A stretch of 64,000 nt of DNA, taken from NCBI GenBank assembly GCA_958295985.1, contig OY282432.1, forward strand, positions 558,001 through 622,000. The letters are read 5' to 3'. Under the pieces are notes generated by a model that saw nothing but the letters and a program-made list of their open reading frames with translations, was not told where the DNA came from and ran no database searches. The stretch comes from an uncultured Candidatus Binatia bacterium (GTDB lineage Bacteria > Desulfobacterota > Binatia > UBA9968 > JAJDTQ01). Made by a program: the position numbers and the translations under genes. Of this stretch, positions 51,537-61,261 are shown piece by piece; positions within the stretch are counted from its first letter, which is position 1, and each line of letters begins with the position of its first letter.

Positions 51537-54500
51537 CTACCAGCGCATCCGTCCGCTCAGCGTCAGGCCGTGCTCGGCGGGGTCGGTGCGGCTCTCCTTG
51601 CGCTCGCCTTCGAGGCCCATCTCGAAGGCCGGGCCGAGCAGGAAGCGCGCGCCCAGCCGGTAGCCCCGCGTGCCGCCCTCGGACAGTCCGAAGCCGCCGT
51701 AGGGGGTCAGCACCCCGGCGAACGCCGCCAGGCCGTAGCCCATCTCGGTGTCCAGCCGCGCGGTCGGGGATGCGTCGGTGGTCCCGGCTTCGGTGGCCCC
51801 GGCGCCGCTCCCGGCCACGCCGTGCTCCCACAGCCGCGAGAGACCGCTTGCGGTGTCCCCATACGAGGGCGCCACGCTCAACGACAGACCCAGGCCCGAG
51901 GCCGGTTCCAGCCGCACCGCACCGCCCACGCTCCAGTCCTCCGTCTCCCCCTGGTGCGCGAGCAGCACCCGGCCCGTCACGTCCGCGCTCAGGCCCCAGG
52001 CAGGGTACGCGTAGTCCACTCCGCCACCGAGTTCCACCCCCGCCCCGGTCTCGCCGTCGCCCCCGTCGAAGCGCATCCCCAACTCCACCGAGGGCGTGAA
52101 CGATAAGCCCCCGGACAGCGCAAACTCCCGCGAGCCTTCCGCCGCCACCCGCACCCGGTGAGTCGTGACCTCCAACCCCGCGATGCCCTCGCCGTTGTCC
52201 TCGACTTCGAGCCGGGCCGTCCACGCCTCGCCCTTGAGGTCCACCGTCATCGGGCCGAACACCCCAGGACCCTCGCCCGAGAGAACCCGCACGCTCCCGC
52301 CCGCCGCAGCGCTGCGCAACCGGCTGTCACTCGTCTGACGGCCCGCTTCGCCGTCCAGGATGGTGATGTCGCCCCGACCGTAGCCCAGCGACACCCAAGC
52401 GTGCATCCCCGCCGGCCATGACCATCCGAGGTAGGGGTGAGCACTCCTCATCCGGCTCTCGTACTCGCCCTCGACCTTCTCACCAAGGGCGTAGGCGGAC
52501 GTGTCCGTGTAGTCGAAGCGCCCCTCGCTCATCGAGAGCGCGAGTCCGGCCAGACCTCCGGCCCCGAACCGGGCGTCCAGCCCCAGGTGGCCGCCGAACA
52601 GGTGGCCGTCCCAGTCCACCGCGCTCCCCTTGCCGGCACCGGACAGGTTCCGGTAGTCGCCCGCGCCCCACAGGGTCACGCGCGCACCCGCGGCCGTCCC
52701 GATGCCCGTTGCAAACCCGCCCCCGGCGCGGGCTCCACCGGCCCCGGAGAGCGCCAAGGCAAAGGTCCGCCCGTCGAGTTCCTGCTTCCACGACCACGTG
52801 CCGTCCTCGATGGCCTTCTCGTTCGCCTGGAGGATGCCGGCGAACGCCGTGAGCACATCCTCGGGGGCCGTCGTGGCCCCGCCCGGAGAGAGCGCCTGCC
52901 CGATGCGCCCGGTCACGGCCTCCATCGTGCTCGCGGTCATCGCGCGGGAGAGGTCGGGCAGGATGGCCTCGTTAACGCCCTTCAGACGCAACTGCAGGCG
53001 GTCCACCACTTCGATGGTGAAGCCGAGGGTCGCGCTATCGCCGTTGGCGTCGGTGGCGGTCAGGGTCCAGGCCGCGGGCGGCGCGGGCACGGTGGGCGTG
53101 CCGGCCAGGGCGCCGGGGCGGGTGGGGCGGGTCACCGCGGACTCGGACCACGCCAGCCCCTCCGGCAGGGCCAGGGCCGAGGCCGGTCCCGGCCCAGTGA
53201 GCGCATAGACGAGCGGTCCGTTGCCGCCCGTGGCCGCAGGCAGGGCGAGCCGCGCAATCTCCGTGTCCTGCATGTAGCGCTGCGGCGGCACCTGCGCATT
53301 GCCGAAGGTGGGCTTCAGCTCCTGCTCCACCTCAAGGGTGAACTCCAGCGTGGCGGTATCGCCGTCGCTGTCCGTCACCGTCACCGTGTAGGCCGCGGCT
53401 TGCGCGGACACGGCGGGCGTGCCCGTGAGGGTCCCGCCGCTCGTGGCATCGACAGGGGCGGTGTACTCAAGCCCCTCGGGCAAGGCCGGCGAGAGCGTGT
53501 AGGTCAGCGACCCGTCGCCGCCCGTGGCCGCAGGCAAGGTGAGGGGGTCAATCTCCGTTCCTTTCCGGTAGCGCTGCGGCGGCATCTGTGCATCGCCGAA
53601 GGTGGGCTTCGGGTCATCGTAGCCAGCGGCGAACGGGGAGAGCGTCACCACCCCGGAGGCGCACACCCGACCACGGGCCGCGTCGTCGCGCGAGCCCGCC
53701 ACCGGCTCCCAGCCGCTCCCGCCGTAGTGCAGCAGCCGTAGCACCCGCTCCCCGGCCTCCGCGCGCAAGGACGCGGTGACCGGCAGACAGATCTCCAGCC
53801 CCCCGGACGGGACCGGCTCCGCGGTCACGTCCACCACCGTGCGCCGGTCGGAGGTCTCCCCGAGCCCGAAGCGGGCGCTCCCGAGGGGCACGCCGGCCGC
53901 GGGCGGGGCGAAGCGCAGCACCACGTCCCGGGCGAGCGCGACCGACCCCGCGAAGTCCACCACGATCCCTTCCGGCGCCCCGGCCATGACCGTCACCGTC
54001 ACCCGACGCCCCTCGACGAAGTAGGTCGTCGTCCCGGACGCGCCGCCGCTCACCCTCACCGTGGTCTCGCCCTCCACCGACACCGGCAGCGACCCGGACA
54101 CCCCGCCATAGCCGCCGCCCGACGCCCTGTGCGACAACGACGACGGCTCCGCGTCCTCGTTCCCGTCGTCCCGCGCCGTCACCGTCACCGTCTGCGCCTG
54201 CTCCCAGTCCCTCGCGGTGAAGGTCAGGCCGGCGGGAGACACCGAGAGGAACGGGTTGTCCACAGCCACCGCCACCGCCACCGCCCCGACCGGCTCGCTC
54301 GTCAGCGCCACCGTGTACGCCACGGGCGCGCCGCCCTCCGTCACTTCGAGCAACTCCGCCGGCCTGAGCACCAACCCCTTCTCGTCGTCGTCGGTAATCG
54401 TCAACTCCGCAGCGGTCACGGCCAACGTCGCCGAATCGGCCGCAGCCCGGGCGTTCATGGCCGTCCCCGAGACCCTCACCCTCTTGTTCGCCGCGTCCAC

Positions 54501-57500
54501 CTTGTTGTCGTTCGCCGCGATCGTCACCGTCCCCACGCTGGCCATGGACCCCGCCGCGATCGTGAGCGTCGTCGCGCTCGACAGCGTGTAGTCGCCCGAC
54601 ACCGCCGGGGCCACCGCCGCCGCACCCACCGTCACCGTCACCGCCGCGCTCGACACCCCCGACAGCGTCGCCGTCACCGTCGATACCCCGCCACTCTCCG
54701 AGATCGACATCGGCGACAGCGCCAACGTCACCGTCGGCAACTCATCGTCGTCCGTCAGCGTCAGCGTCACGCTCGACGGGTTCGCCACGTTGTTTCCACC
54801 CGCCGCCGTCCCCGATACCCTCACCTGCTTGTCCGGCGAATCCACCGCGTTCCCGTTCGCCGTCACCGTCACCGCGCCCGCGCTCGTCGTATCCCCCGCC
54901 GCGATCGTCAGCGTCGTCGCGCTCGACAACGTGAAGTCCCCCGACACCGCCGGGGCCACCGCCGCCGCACCCACCGTCACCGTCACCGCCGCGCTCGACA
55001 CCCCCGACAGCGTCGCCGTCACCGTCGAGACCCCGCCGCTCTCAGAGATCGACATCGGCGACAGCGTCAGCGTCACCGTCGGCAACCCATCGTCGTCCGT
55101 CAGCGTCAGCGTCACGCTCGACGGGTTCGCCACGTTGTTTCCACCCGCCGCCGTCCCCGATACCCTCACCTGCTTGTCCGGCGAATCCACCGCGTTCCCG
55201 TTCGCCGTCACCGTCACCGCGCCCGCGCTCGTCGTATCCCCCGCCGCGATCGTCAGCGTCGTCGCGCTCGACAACGTGAAGTCCGCGGCAACCGCCCCCG
55301 TTCCCGCCGCCGCGACCGTCACCGTCACCGCCGCGCTTGACACCCCCGACAGCGTCGCCGTCACCGTCGAGACCCCGCCGTTCTCAGAGATCGACGTCGG
55401 CGACAGGATCAGCGTCACCGTCGGCAGCGCGTCGTCGTCCGCGATCGTCAGCGTCACGTCCAACGGCGCCGCGACACCGTTACCACCCGCCGCCGTCCCC
55501 GATACCGTCACCTGCTTGTCCGGCGAATCTACCGCGTTCCCGTTCGCCGTCACCGTCACCGCGCCCGCGCTTGTCGTATCCCCCGCCGCGATCGTCAGCG
55601 TCGTTCCCGTCTGCGTGTAGTCGCCCGACACCGCCGGGGCCACCGCCGCCGCACCCACCGTCACCGTCACCGCCGCACTCGACACCCCCGACAGCGTCGC
55701 CGTCACCGTCGAGACGCCGCCGCTCTCCGAGATCGACATCGGCGACAGCGTCAGCGTCACCGTCGGCAACCCATCGTCGTCCGTCAGCGTCAGCGTCACG
55801 CTCGACGGGTTCGCCACGTTGTTACCACCCGCCGCCGTCCCCGATACCGTCACCTGCTTGTCCGGCGAATCCACCGTGTTCCCGTTCGCCGTCACCGTCA
55901 CCGCGCCCGCGCTCGTCGTATCCCCCGACGCGATGGTGAGCGTCTCCGTGCTCGACAGCGTGAAATCCGCGGCAACCACCCCCGTTCCCGCCGCCGCACC
56001 CACCGTCACCGTCACCGCCGCGCTCGACACCCCCGACAGCGTCGCCGTTACCGTCGATACCCCGCCGCTCTCCGAGATCGACGTCGGCGACAGGGTCAGC
56101 GTCACCGTCGGCAGCGCCTCGTCGTCCGCGATCGTCAGCGTCACGTCCAACGGCGTCGCGACACCGTTTCCACCCGCCGCCGTCCCCGATACCGTCACCT
56201 GCTTATCCGGCGCATCCACCGCGTTCCCGTTCGCCGTCACCGTCACCGCGCCCGCGCTTGTCGTATCCCCCGCCGCTATCGTCAGCGTCGTCGCGCTCGA
56301 CAGCGTGAAGTCGCCCGACACCGCCGGGGCCACCGCCGCCGCACCCACCGTCACCGTCACCGCCGCGCTCGACACCCCCGACAGCGTCGCCGTCACCGTC
56401 GAGACCCCGCCGCTCTCAGAGATCGACGTCGGCGACAGCGACAGCGTCACCGACGGCAACCCATCGTCGTCCGTCAGCGTCAGCGTCACGCTCAACGGCA
56501 CCGCGACACCGTTGCCACCCGCCGCCGTCCCCGATACCGTCACCTGCTTGTCCGGCGAATCCACCGCGTTCCCGTTCGCCGTCACCGTCACCGCGCCCGC
56601 GCTCGTCGTATCCCCCGCCGCTATCGTCAGCGTCGTCGCGCTCGACAACGTGAAGTCCCCCCGGACCGCGTTCGTTCCCGCCGTTGCCGCCACCGTCACC
56701 GTCACCGTCTCGCTCGACGCCCCCGACAGCGTCGCCGTCACCGTCGCCACCCCGCCCGACTCCGAGATCGACGAAGACGACAGCGCCAGCGTCGCCGTCG
56801 GCGTCGGCTCGTCGTCGGTCAGCGTCAGCGACGCGCCGGTCACCGCCACGGTCTCCGACTCGGCCGTGGCCTGGGCGTTGGACGCCGTGCCCGTCACCGT
56901 CACCGAGCGGTCGCCCACATTGTCCACATCGTCGTTCACCGCCGCGATCGTCGCCGTGTCCGTCGCGTTCGCCGTCGAACCCGCCGCGATCACCATCACC
57001 GCGTCCGAACCCACCGCGTACGACCCCGACACCGCCGTCACCGTCACCGTCGTCGCCGCGCTCGACGGGTGCGTCAGCGTCGCCGTCACCGTCGAGACGC
57101 CGCCGTTCTCGGAGATCGACGACGCCGACAGCGTCAGCGTCACCCCTGGCGCATCGTCGTCGTCCGTCAGCGTCAGCGTGGCCCCGCTCACCGTCCCCGC
57201 GCCCTGGCTGTTGGTCAGCGTCCCCGTCACCGTCGCCGTCCGGTCCGGCTCGTCCGTCGTGTTGTCCACCGCCGCGATCGCCGCCGTGTCCGTCGCGTTC
57301 GCCGTCTCGCCCGCCGCAATCACGATCACCGCGTCCAAACCCACCGTGTACGACCCCGACACCGCCGTCACCGTCACCGTCGTCGCCGCGCTCGACGGGT
57401 GCGTCAGCGTCGCCGTCACCGTCGAGACGCCGCCGTTCTCGGAGATCGACGACGCCGACAGCGTCAGCGTCACCCCTGGCGCATCGTCGTCGTCCGTCAG

Positions 57501-60500
57501 CGTCAGCGTGGCCCCGCTCACCGTCCCCGCGCCCTGGCTGTTGGTCAGCGTCCCCGTCACCGTCGCCGTCCGGTCCGGCTCGTCCGTCGTGTTGTCCACC
57601 GCCGCGATCGCCGCCGTGTCCGTCGCGTTCGCCGTCTCGCCCGCCGCAATCACGATCACCGCGTCCAAACCCACCGTGTACGACCCCGACACCGCCGTCA
57701 CCGTCACCGTCGTCGCCGCGCTCGATGGGTGCGTCAGCGTCGCCGTCACCGTCGAGACGCCGCCGTTCTCAGAGACCGACGCCGGGTTCAGCGAAAGCGC
57801 GGCGTTCGGCGCGTCATCGTCGTCCGTCAGCGTCAGCGTGGCCCCGCTCACCGTCCCCGCGCCCTGGCTGTTGGTCAGCGTCCCCGTCACCGTCGCCGTC
57901 CGGTCCGGCTCGTCCGTCGTGTTGTCCACCGCCGCGATCGCCGCCGTGTCCGTCGCGTTCGCCGTCTCGCCCGCCGCAATCACGATCACCGCGTCCAAAC
58001 CCACCGTGTACGACCCCGACACCGCCGTCACCGTCACCGTCGTCGCCGCGCTCGACGGGTGCGTCAGCGTCGCCGTCACCGTCGAGACGCCGCCGTTCTC
58101 GGAGATCGACGACGCCGACAGCGTCAGCGTCACCCCTGGCGCATCGTCGTCGTCCGTCAGCGTCAGCGTGGCCCCGCTCACCGTCCCCGCGCCCTGGCTG
58201 TTGGTCAGCGTCCCCGTCACCGTCGCCGTCCGGTCCGGCTCGTCCGTCGTGTTGTCCACCGCCGCGATCGCCGCCGTGTCCGTCGCGTTCGCCGTCTCGC
58301 CCGCCGCAATCACGATCACCGCGTCCGAACCCACCGTGTACGACCCCGACACCGCCGTCACCGTCACCGTCGTCGCCGCGCTCGACGGGTGCGTCAGCGT
58401 CGCCGTCACCGTCGAGACGCCGCCGTTCTCGGAGACCGACGACGCCGACAGCGTCAGCGTCACCCCTGGCGCATCGTCGTCGTCCGTCAGCGTCAGCGTG
58501 GCCCCGCTCACCGTCCCCGCGCCCTGGCTGTTGGTCAGCGTCCCCGTCACCGTCGCCGTCCGGTCCGGCTCGTCCGTCGTGTTGTCCACCGCCGCGATCG
58601 CCGCCGTGTCCGTCGCGTTCGCCGTCTCGCCCGCCGCAATCACGATCACCGCGTCCGAACCCACCGTGTACGACCCCGACACCGCCGTCACCGTCACCGT
58701 CGTCGCCGCGCTCGACGGGTGCGTCAGCGTCGCGCTCACCGCCGATGTCCCGCCGTTCTCAGAGACCGACGCCGGGTTCAGCGAAAGCGCGGCGTTCGGC
58801 GCGTCATCGTCGTCCGTCACCGTCAGTGCCCCGCCGCTCACCGCCATGGTCGCCCCGTCCGCCGTTGCCTGGTCGTTCGCGACCGTCGCCGTCACCGTGC
58901 CCGCCCGGTCCGGCGCGTCCGTCGTGTTGTCCACCGCCACGATCGTCGCCGTGTCCGTCGCGTTCGACGTGCTCCCCGCCGCGATCACCACCGTCGCGTC
59001 CGAACCCACCGTGTACAACCCCGACACCGCCGTCACCGTCACCGTCGTCGCCGCGCTCGACACGCCCGACAGCGTCGCCGTCACCGTCGAGACGCCGCCG
59101 TTCTCGGAGATCGACGACGCCGACAGCGTCAGCGTCACCCCTGGCGCATCGTCGTCGTCCGTCAGCGTCAGCGTGGCCCCGCTCACCGTCCCCGCGCCCT
59201 GGCTGTTGGTCAGCGTCCCCGTCACCGTCGCCGTCCGGTCCGGCTCGTCCGTCGTGTTGTCCACCGCCGCGATCGCCGCCGTGTCCGTCGCGTTCGCCGT
59301 CTCGCCCGCCGCAATCACGATCACCGCGTCCGAACCCACCGTGTACGACCCCGACACCGCCGTCACCGTCACCGTCGTCGCCGCGCTCGATGGGTGCGTC
59401 AGCGTCGCCGTCACCGTCGAGACGCCGCCGTTCTCAGAGACCGACGCCGGGTTCAGCGAAAGCGCGGCGTTCGGCGCGTCATCGTCGTCCGTCAGCGTCA
59501 GCGTGGCCCCGCTCACCGTCCCCGCGCCCTGGCTGTTGGTCAGTGTCCCCGTCACCGTCGCCGTCCGGTCCGGCTCGTCCGTCGTGTTGTCCACCGCCGC
59601 GACCGCCGCCGTGTCCGTCGCGTTCGCCGTCTCGCCCGCCGCAATCACGATCACCGCGTCCGAACCCACCGTGTACGACCCCGACACCGCCGTCACCGTC
59701 ACCGTCGTCGCCGCGCTCGACGGGTGCGTCAGCGTCGCCGTCACCGTCGAGACGCCGCCGTTCTCAGAGACCGACGCCGGGTTCAGCGAAAGCGCGGCGT
59801 TCGGCGCGTCATCGTCGTCCGTCAGCGTCAGCGTGGCCCCGCTCACCGTCCCCGCGCCCTGGCTGTTGGTCAGCGTCCCCGTCACCGTCGCCGTCCGGTC
59901 CGGCTCGTCCGTCGTGTTGTCCACCGCCGCGACCGCCGCCGTGTCCGTCGCGTTCGCCGTCTCGCCCGCCGCAATCACGATCACCGCGTCCGAACCCACC
60001 GTGTACGACCCCGACACCGCCGTCACCGTCACCGTCGTCGCCGCGCTCGACGGGTGCGTCAGCGTCGCCGTCACCGTCGAGACGCCGCCGTTCTCAGAGA
60101 CCGACGCCGGGTTCAGCGAAAGCGCGGCGTTCGGCGCGTCATCGTCGTCCGTCAGCGTCAGCGTGGCCCCGCTCACCGTCCCCGCGCCCTGGCTGTTGGT
60201 CAGCGTCCCCGTCACCGTCGCCGTCCGGTCCGGCTCGTCCGTCGTGTTGTCCACCGCCGCGACCGCCGCCGTGTCCGTCGCGTTCGCCGTCTCGCCCGCC
60301 GCAATCACGATCACCGCGTCCGAACCCACCGTGTACGACCCCGACACCGCCGTCACCGTCACCGTCGTCGCCGCGCTCGACGGGTGCGTCAGCGTCGCCG
60401 TCACCGTCGAGACGCCGCCGTTCTCAGAGACCGACGCCGGGTTCAGCGAAAGCGCGGCGTTCGGCGCGTCATCGTCGTCCGTCAGCGTCAGCGTCTCGCT

Positions 60501-60902
60501 CGTCGGCGCGACGATACCGCTGCTACCCGCCACAGTCCCCGAAACCGTCACCTCCTTGTCCGGCGAATCCACCGCGTTCCCGGTCGCCGTCACCGTCACC
60601 GCGCCCGTGCTCGTCGTATCCCCCGCCGCTATCGTCAGCGTCGGCGCGCTCGACAACGTGAAGTCGCCCGACACCGCCGGGGCCACCGCCGCCGCACCCA
60701 CCGTCACCGTCACCGCCGCACTCGACACGCCCGACAGCGTCGCCGTCACCGTCGAGACGCCGCCGCTCTCCGAGATCGACGTCGGCGACAGCGACAGCGA
60801 CACCGTCTGCGCCCAAGCGGCGGGCGCCGCGGCGAAGGCCGCCAGGAGGGCGATGCCCAGGAAGGCCGCGACGCAGAGGCCCCTGCCAAGCGCGCGCTTC
60901 AC
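51537..60902 (-). CDS. Second giant Calx-beta repeat protein with autotransporter-like barrel (about 3,121 aa)
   Basis: This paralogue of the larger giant protein lies directly upstream of it in the same direction. It has a signal peptide at residues 1-31 (VAAFLGIALLAAFAAAPAAW with cleavage after AWA). About 20 Calx-beta-like units follow (to about residue 2235), starting at once after the signal, then a conserved module (EGETTVRVSGGASG), two cadherin or putative-Ig-like repeats (about 2435-2630), a linker helix, and a barrel ending SGRMRW. It lacks the cysteine-bearing N-terminal region of the larger protein. The start is the GTG at 60900-60902, preceded by GCGAGGCGGCGGC exactly as in the larger gene; an ATG at 60998 is possible but lies before poorly conserved sequence. 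Confidence 0.85.
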   Translation of the reverse strand: MKRALGRGLCVAAFLGIALLAAFAAAPAAWAQTVSLSLSPTSISESGGVSTVTATLSGVSSAAVTVTVGAAAVAPAVSGDFTLSSAPTLTIAAGDTTSTGAVTVTATGNAVDSPDKEVTVSGTVAGSSGIVAPTSETLTLTDDDDAPNAALSLNPASVSENGGVSTVTATLTHPSSAATTVTVTAVSGSYTVGSDAVIVIAAGETANATDTAAVAAVDNTTDEPDRTATVTGTLTNSQGAGTVSGATLTLTDDDDAPNAALSLNPASVSENGGVSTVTATLTHPSSAATTVTVTAVSGSYTVGSDAVIVIAAGETANATDTAAVAAVDNTTDEPDRTATVTGTLTNSQGAGTVSGATLTLTDDDDAPNAALSLNPASVSENGGVSTVTATLTHPSSAATTVTVTAVSGSYTVGSDAVIVIAAGETANATDTAAVAAVDNTTDEPDRTATVTGTLTNSQGAGTVSGATLTLTDDDDAPNAALSLNPASVSENGGVSTVTATLTHPSSAATTVTVTAVSGSYTVGSDAVIVIAAGETANATDTAAIAAVDNTTDEPDRTATVTGTLTNSQGAGTVSGATLTLTDDDDAPGVTLTLSASSISENGGVSTVTATLSGVSSAATTVTVTAVSGLYTVGSDATVVIAAGSTSNATDTATIVAVDNTTDAPDRAGTVTATVANDQATADGATMAVSGGALTVTDDDDAPNAALSLNPASVSENGGTSAVSATLTHPSSAATTVTVTAVSGSYTVGSDAVIVIAAGETANATDTAAIAAVDNTTDEPDRTATVTGTLTNSQGAGTVSGATLTLTDDDDAPGVTLTLSASSVSENGGVSTVTATLTHPSSAATTVTVTAVSGSYTVGSDAVIVIAAGETANATDTAAIAAVDNTTDEPDRTATVTGTLTNSQGAGTVSGATLTLTDDDDAPGVTLTLSASSISENGGVSTVTATLTHPSSAATTVTVTAVSGSYTVGLDAVIVIAAGETANATDTAAIAAVDNTTDEPDRTATVTGTLTNSQGAGTVSGATLTLTDDDDAPNAALSLNPASVSENGGVSTVTATLTHPSSAATTVTVTAVSGSYTVGLDAVIVIAAGETANATDTAAIAAVDNTTDEPDRTATVTGTLTNSQGAGTVSGATLTLTDDDDAPGVTLTLSASSISENGGVSTVTATLTHPSSAATTVTVTAVSGSYTVGLDAVIVIAAGETANATDTAAIAAVDNTTDEPDRTATVTGTLTNSQGAGTVSGATLTLTDDDDAPGVTLTLSASSISENGGVSTVTATLTHPSSAATTVTVTAVSGSYAVGSDAVMVIAAGSTANATDTATIAAVNDDVDNVGDRSVTVTGTASNAQATAESETVAVTGASLTLTDDEPTPTATLALSSSSISESGGVATVTATLSGASSETVTVTVAATAGTNAVRGDFTLSSATTLTIAAGDTTSAGAVTVTANGNAVDSPDKQVTVSGTAAGGNGVAVPLSVTLTLTDDDGLPSVTLSLSPTSISESGGVSTVTATLSGVSSAAVTVTVGAAAVAPAVSGDFTLSSATTLTIAAGDTTSAGAVTVTANGNAVDAPDKQVTVSGTAAGGNGVATPLDVTLTIADDEALPTVTLTLSPTSISESGGVSTVTATLSGVSSAAVTVTVGAAAGTGVVAADFTLSSTETLTIASGDTTSAGAVTVTANGNTVDSPDKQVTVSGTAAGGNNVANPSSVTLTLTDDDGLPTVTLTLSPMSISESGGVSTVTATLSGVSSAAVTVTVGAAAVAPAVSGDYTQTGTTLTIAAGDTTSAGAVTVTANGNAVDSPDKQVTVSGTAAGGNGVAAPLDVTLTIADDDALPTVTLILSPTSISENGGVSTVTATLSGVSSAAVTVTVAAAGTGAVAADFTLSSATTLTIAAGDTTSAGAVTVTANGNAVDSPDKQVRVSGTAAGGNNVANPSSVTLTLTDDDGLPTVTLTLSPMSISESGGVSTVTATLSGVSSAAVTVTVGAAAVAPAVSGDFTLSSATTLTIAAGDTTSAGAVTVTANGNAVDSPDKQVRVSGTAAGGNNVANPSSVTLTLTDDDELPTVTLALSPMSISESGGVSTVTATLSGVSSAAVTVTVGAAAVAPAVSGDYTLSSATTLTIAAGSMASVGTVTIAANDNKVDAANKRVRVSGTAMNARAAADSATLAVTAAELTITDDDEKGLVLRPAELLEVTEGGAPVAYTVALTSEPVGAVAVAVAVDNPFLSVSPAGLTFTARDWEQAQTVTVTARDDGNEDAEPSSLSHRASGGGYGGVSGSLPVSVEGETTVRVSGGASGTTTYFVEGRRVTVTVMAGAPEGIVVDFAGSVALARDVVLRFAPPAAGVPLGSARFGLGETSDRRTVVDVTAEPVPSGGLEICLPVTASLRAEAGERVLRLLHYGGSGWEPVAGSRDDAARGRVCASGVVTLSPFAAGYDDPKPTFGDAQMPPQRYRKGTEIDPLTLPAATGGDGSLTYTLSPALPEGLEYTAPVDATSGGTLTGTPAVSAQAAAYTVTVTDSDGDTATLEFTLEVEQELKPTFGNAQVPPQRYMQDTEIARLALPAATGGNGPLVYALTGPGPASALALPEGLAWSESAVTRPTRPGALAGTPTVPAPPAAWTLTATDANGDSATLGFTIEVVDRLQLRLKGVNEAILPDLSRAMTASTMEAVTGRIGQALSPGGATTAPEDVLTAFAGILQANEKAIEDGTWSWKQELDGRTFALALSGAGGARAGGGFATGIGTAAGARVTLWGAGDYRNLSGAGKGSAVDWDGHLFGGHLGLDARFGAGGLAGLALSMSEGRFDYTDTSAYALGEKVEGEYESRMRSAHPYLGWSWPAGMHAWVSLGYGRGDITILDGEAGRQTSDSRLRSAAAGGSVRVLSGEGPGVFGPMTVDLKGEAWTARLEVEDNGEGIAGLEVTTHRVRVAAEGSREFALSGGLSFTPSVELGMRFDGGDGETGAGVELGGGVDYAYPAWGLSADVTGRVLLAHQGETEDWSVGGAVRLEPASGLGLSLSVAPSYGDTASGLSRLWEHGVAGSGAGATEAGTTDASPTARLDTEMGYGLAAFAGVLTPYGGFGLSEGGTRGYRLGARFLLGPAFEMGLEGERKESRTDPAEHGLTLSGRMRW
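51540..53250 (-). repeat. Near-identical copy of the 3' end of giant gene 1
   Basis: The barrel, linker and last cadherin/putative-Ig-like repeat match 18165-19880 with very few base differences. The match extends about 35 bp past the stop codon (GCGTCTGCACCGGAAGG in both). A second nearly identical block is 53600-54545 against 21400-22340. The repeat arrays between and beyond are much less alike, so the ends were either copied recently or kept the same by gene conversion. Confidence 0.9.
56960..60480 (-). repeat. Tandem 330-bp repeats encoding 110-residue Calx-beta-like units
   Basis: The string GCCCCGCTCACCGTCCCCGC recurs at 57181, 57511, 57841, 58171, 58501, 59176, 59506, 59836 and 60166. 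The steps are 330 bp, except one 675-bp step that spans a 345-bp variant unit. About eleven units are present. Units starting NAALSLNPASVSENGG and GVTLTLSASSISENGG alternate irregularly. The copies are nearly identical in DNA. Confidence 0.9.
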
Positions 60903-61261
60903 GCCGCCGCCTCGCACGGGGGAAGGGAGACCCACTATTTTGTATGTCCACCCACTACGCATGGACGCCGCCCAACCGCACGGTTTCACACTCGCCATGG
61001 CTCCACCTCATTGACCGCGCCCTGCCGAAACGAAAATATAGCAAGTACGGGGTACGACTACACAATAGTTTCATGATCGTCGGCAATTCTCGTAAATCAG
61101 GGTGTGAGGCGCACATAGTATGCATATACAGTGGTACTCTGCAAGCCATTGATTATAATATATTTAAGGGGTCGTATAGCGCAGGAGACAGGAGCAAACA
61201 AGGAGTGGACTAGATGCGAGTGGCAGTAGAGACCGAGTTGACGGAGGGAGAGGGAGTCAAC
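60903..61261. promoter_or_regulatory. Divergent intergenic region upstream of giant gene 2 and the GT2 gene
   Basis: These 359 bases are the most AT-rich part of the right half. They contain no gene other than a possible 16-codon extension of the GT2 frame. On the minus strand TTGCAG (61144-61139) and TACTAT (61120-61115) are 18 bp apart and could drive giant gene 2 with a leader of about 200 bases. The segment near 61152-61159 contains TATAAT on both strands (ATTATAAT), but I find no matching -35 box. The block 60985-61237 is homologous to 51231-51478. Confidence 0.45.

Noticed and set aside
18162-60902. CRISPR array suggested by regular repeats
   Set aside because: Periods are multiples of three and translate into protein domains. 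There are no short repeats with unique spacers and no cas genes.
19062-61076. Very long plus-strand open frames (up to about 2,000 codons) opposite the giant genes
   Set aside because: They are rich in Arg, His and Pro or mimic VTV repeats, and arise because the GC-rich repeats avoid stops on both strands. The minus-strand frame alone has a signal peptide, conserved domains and a barrel.
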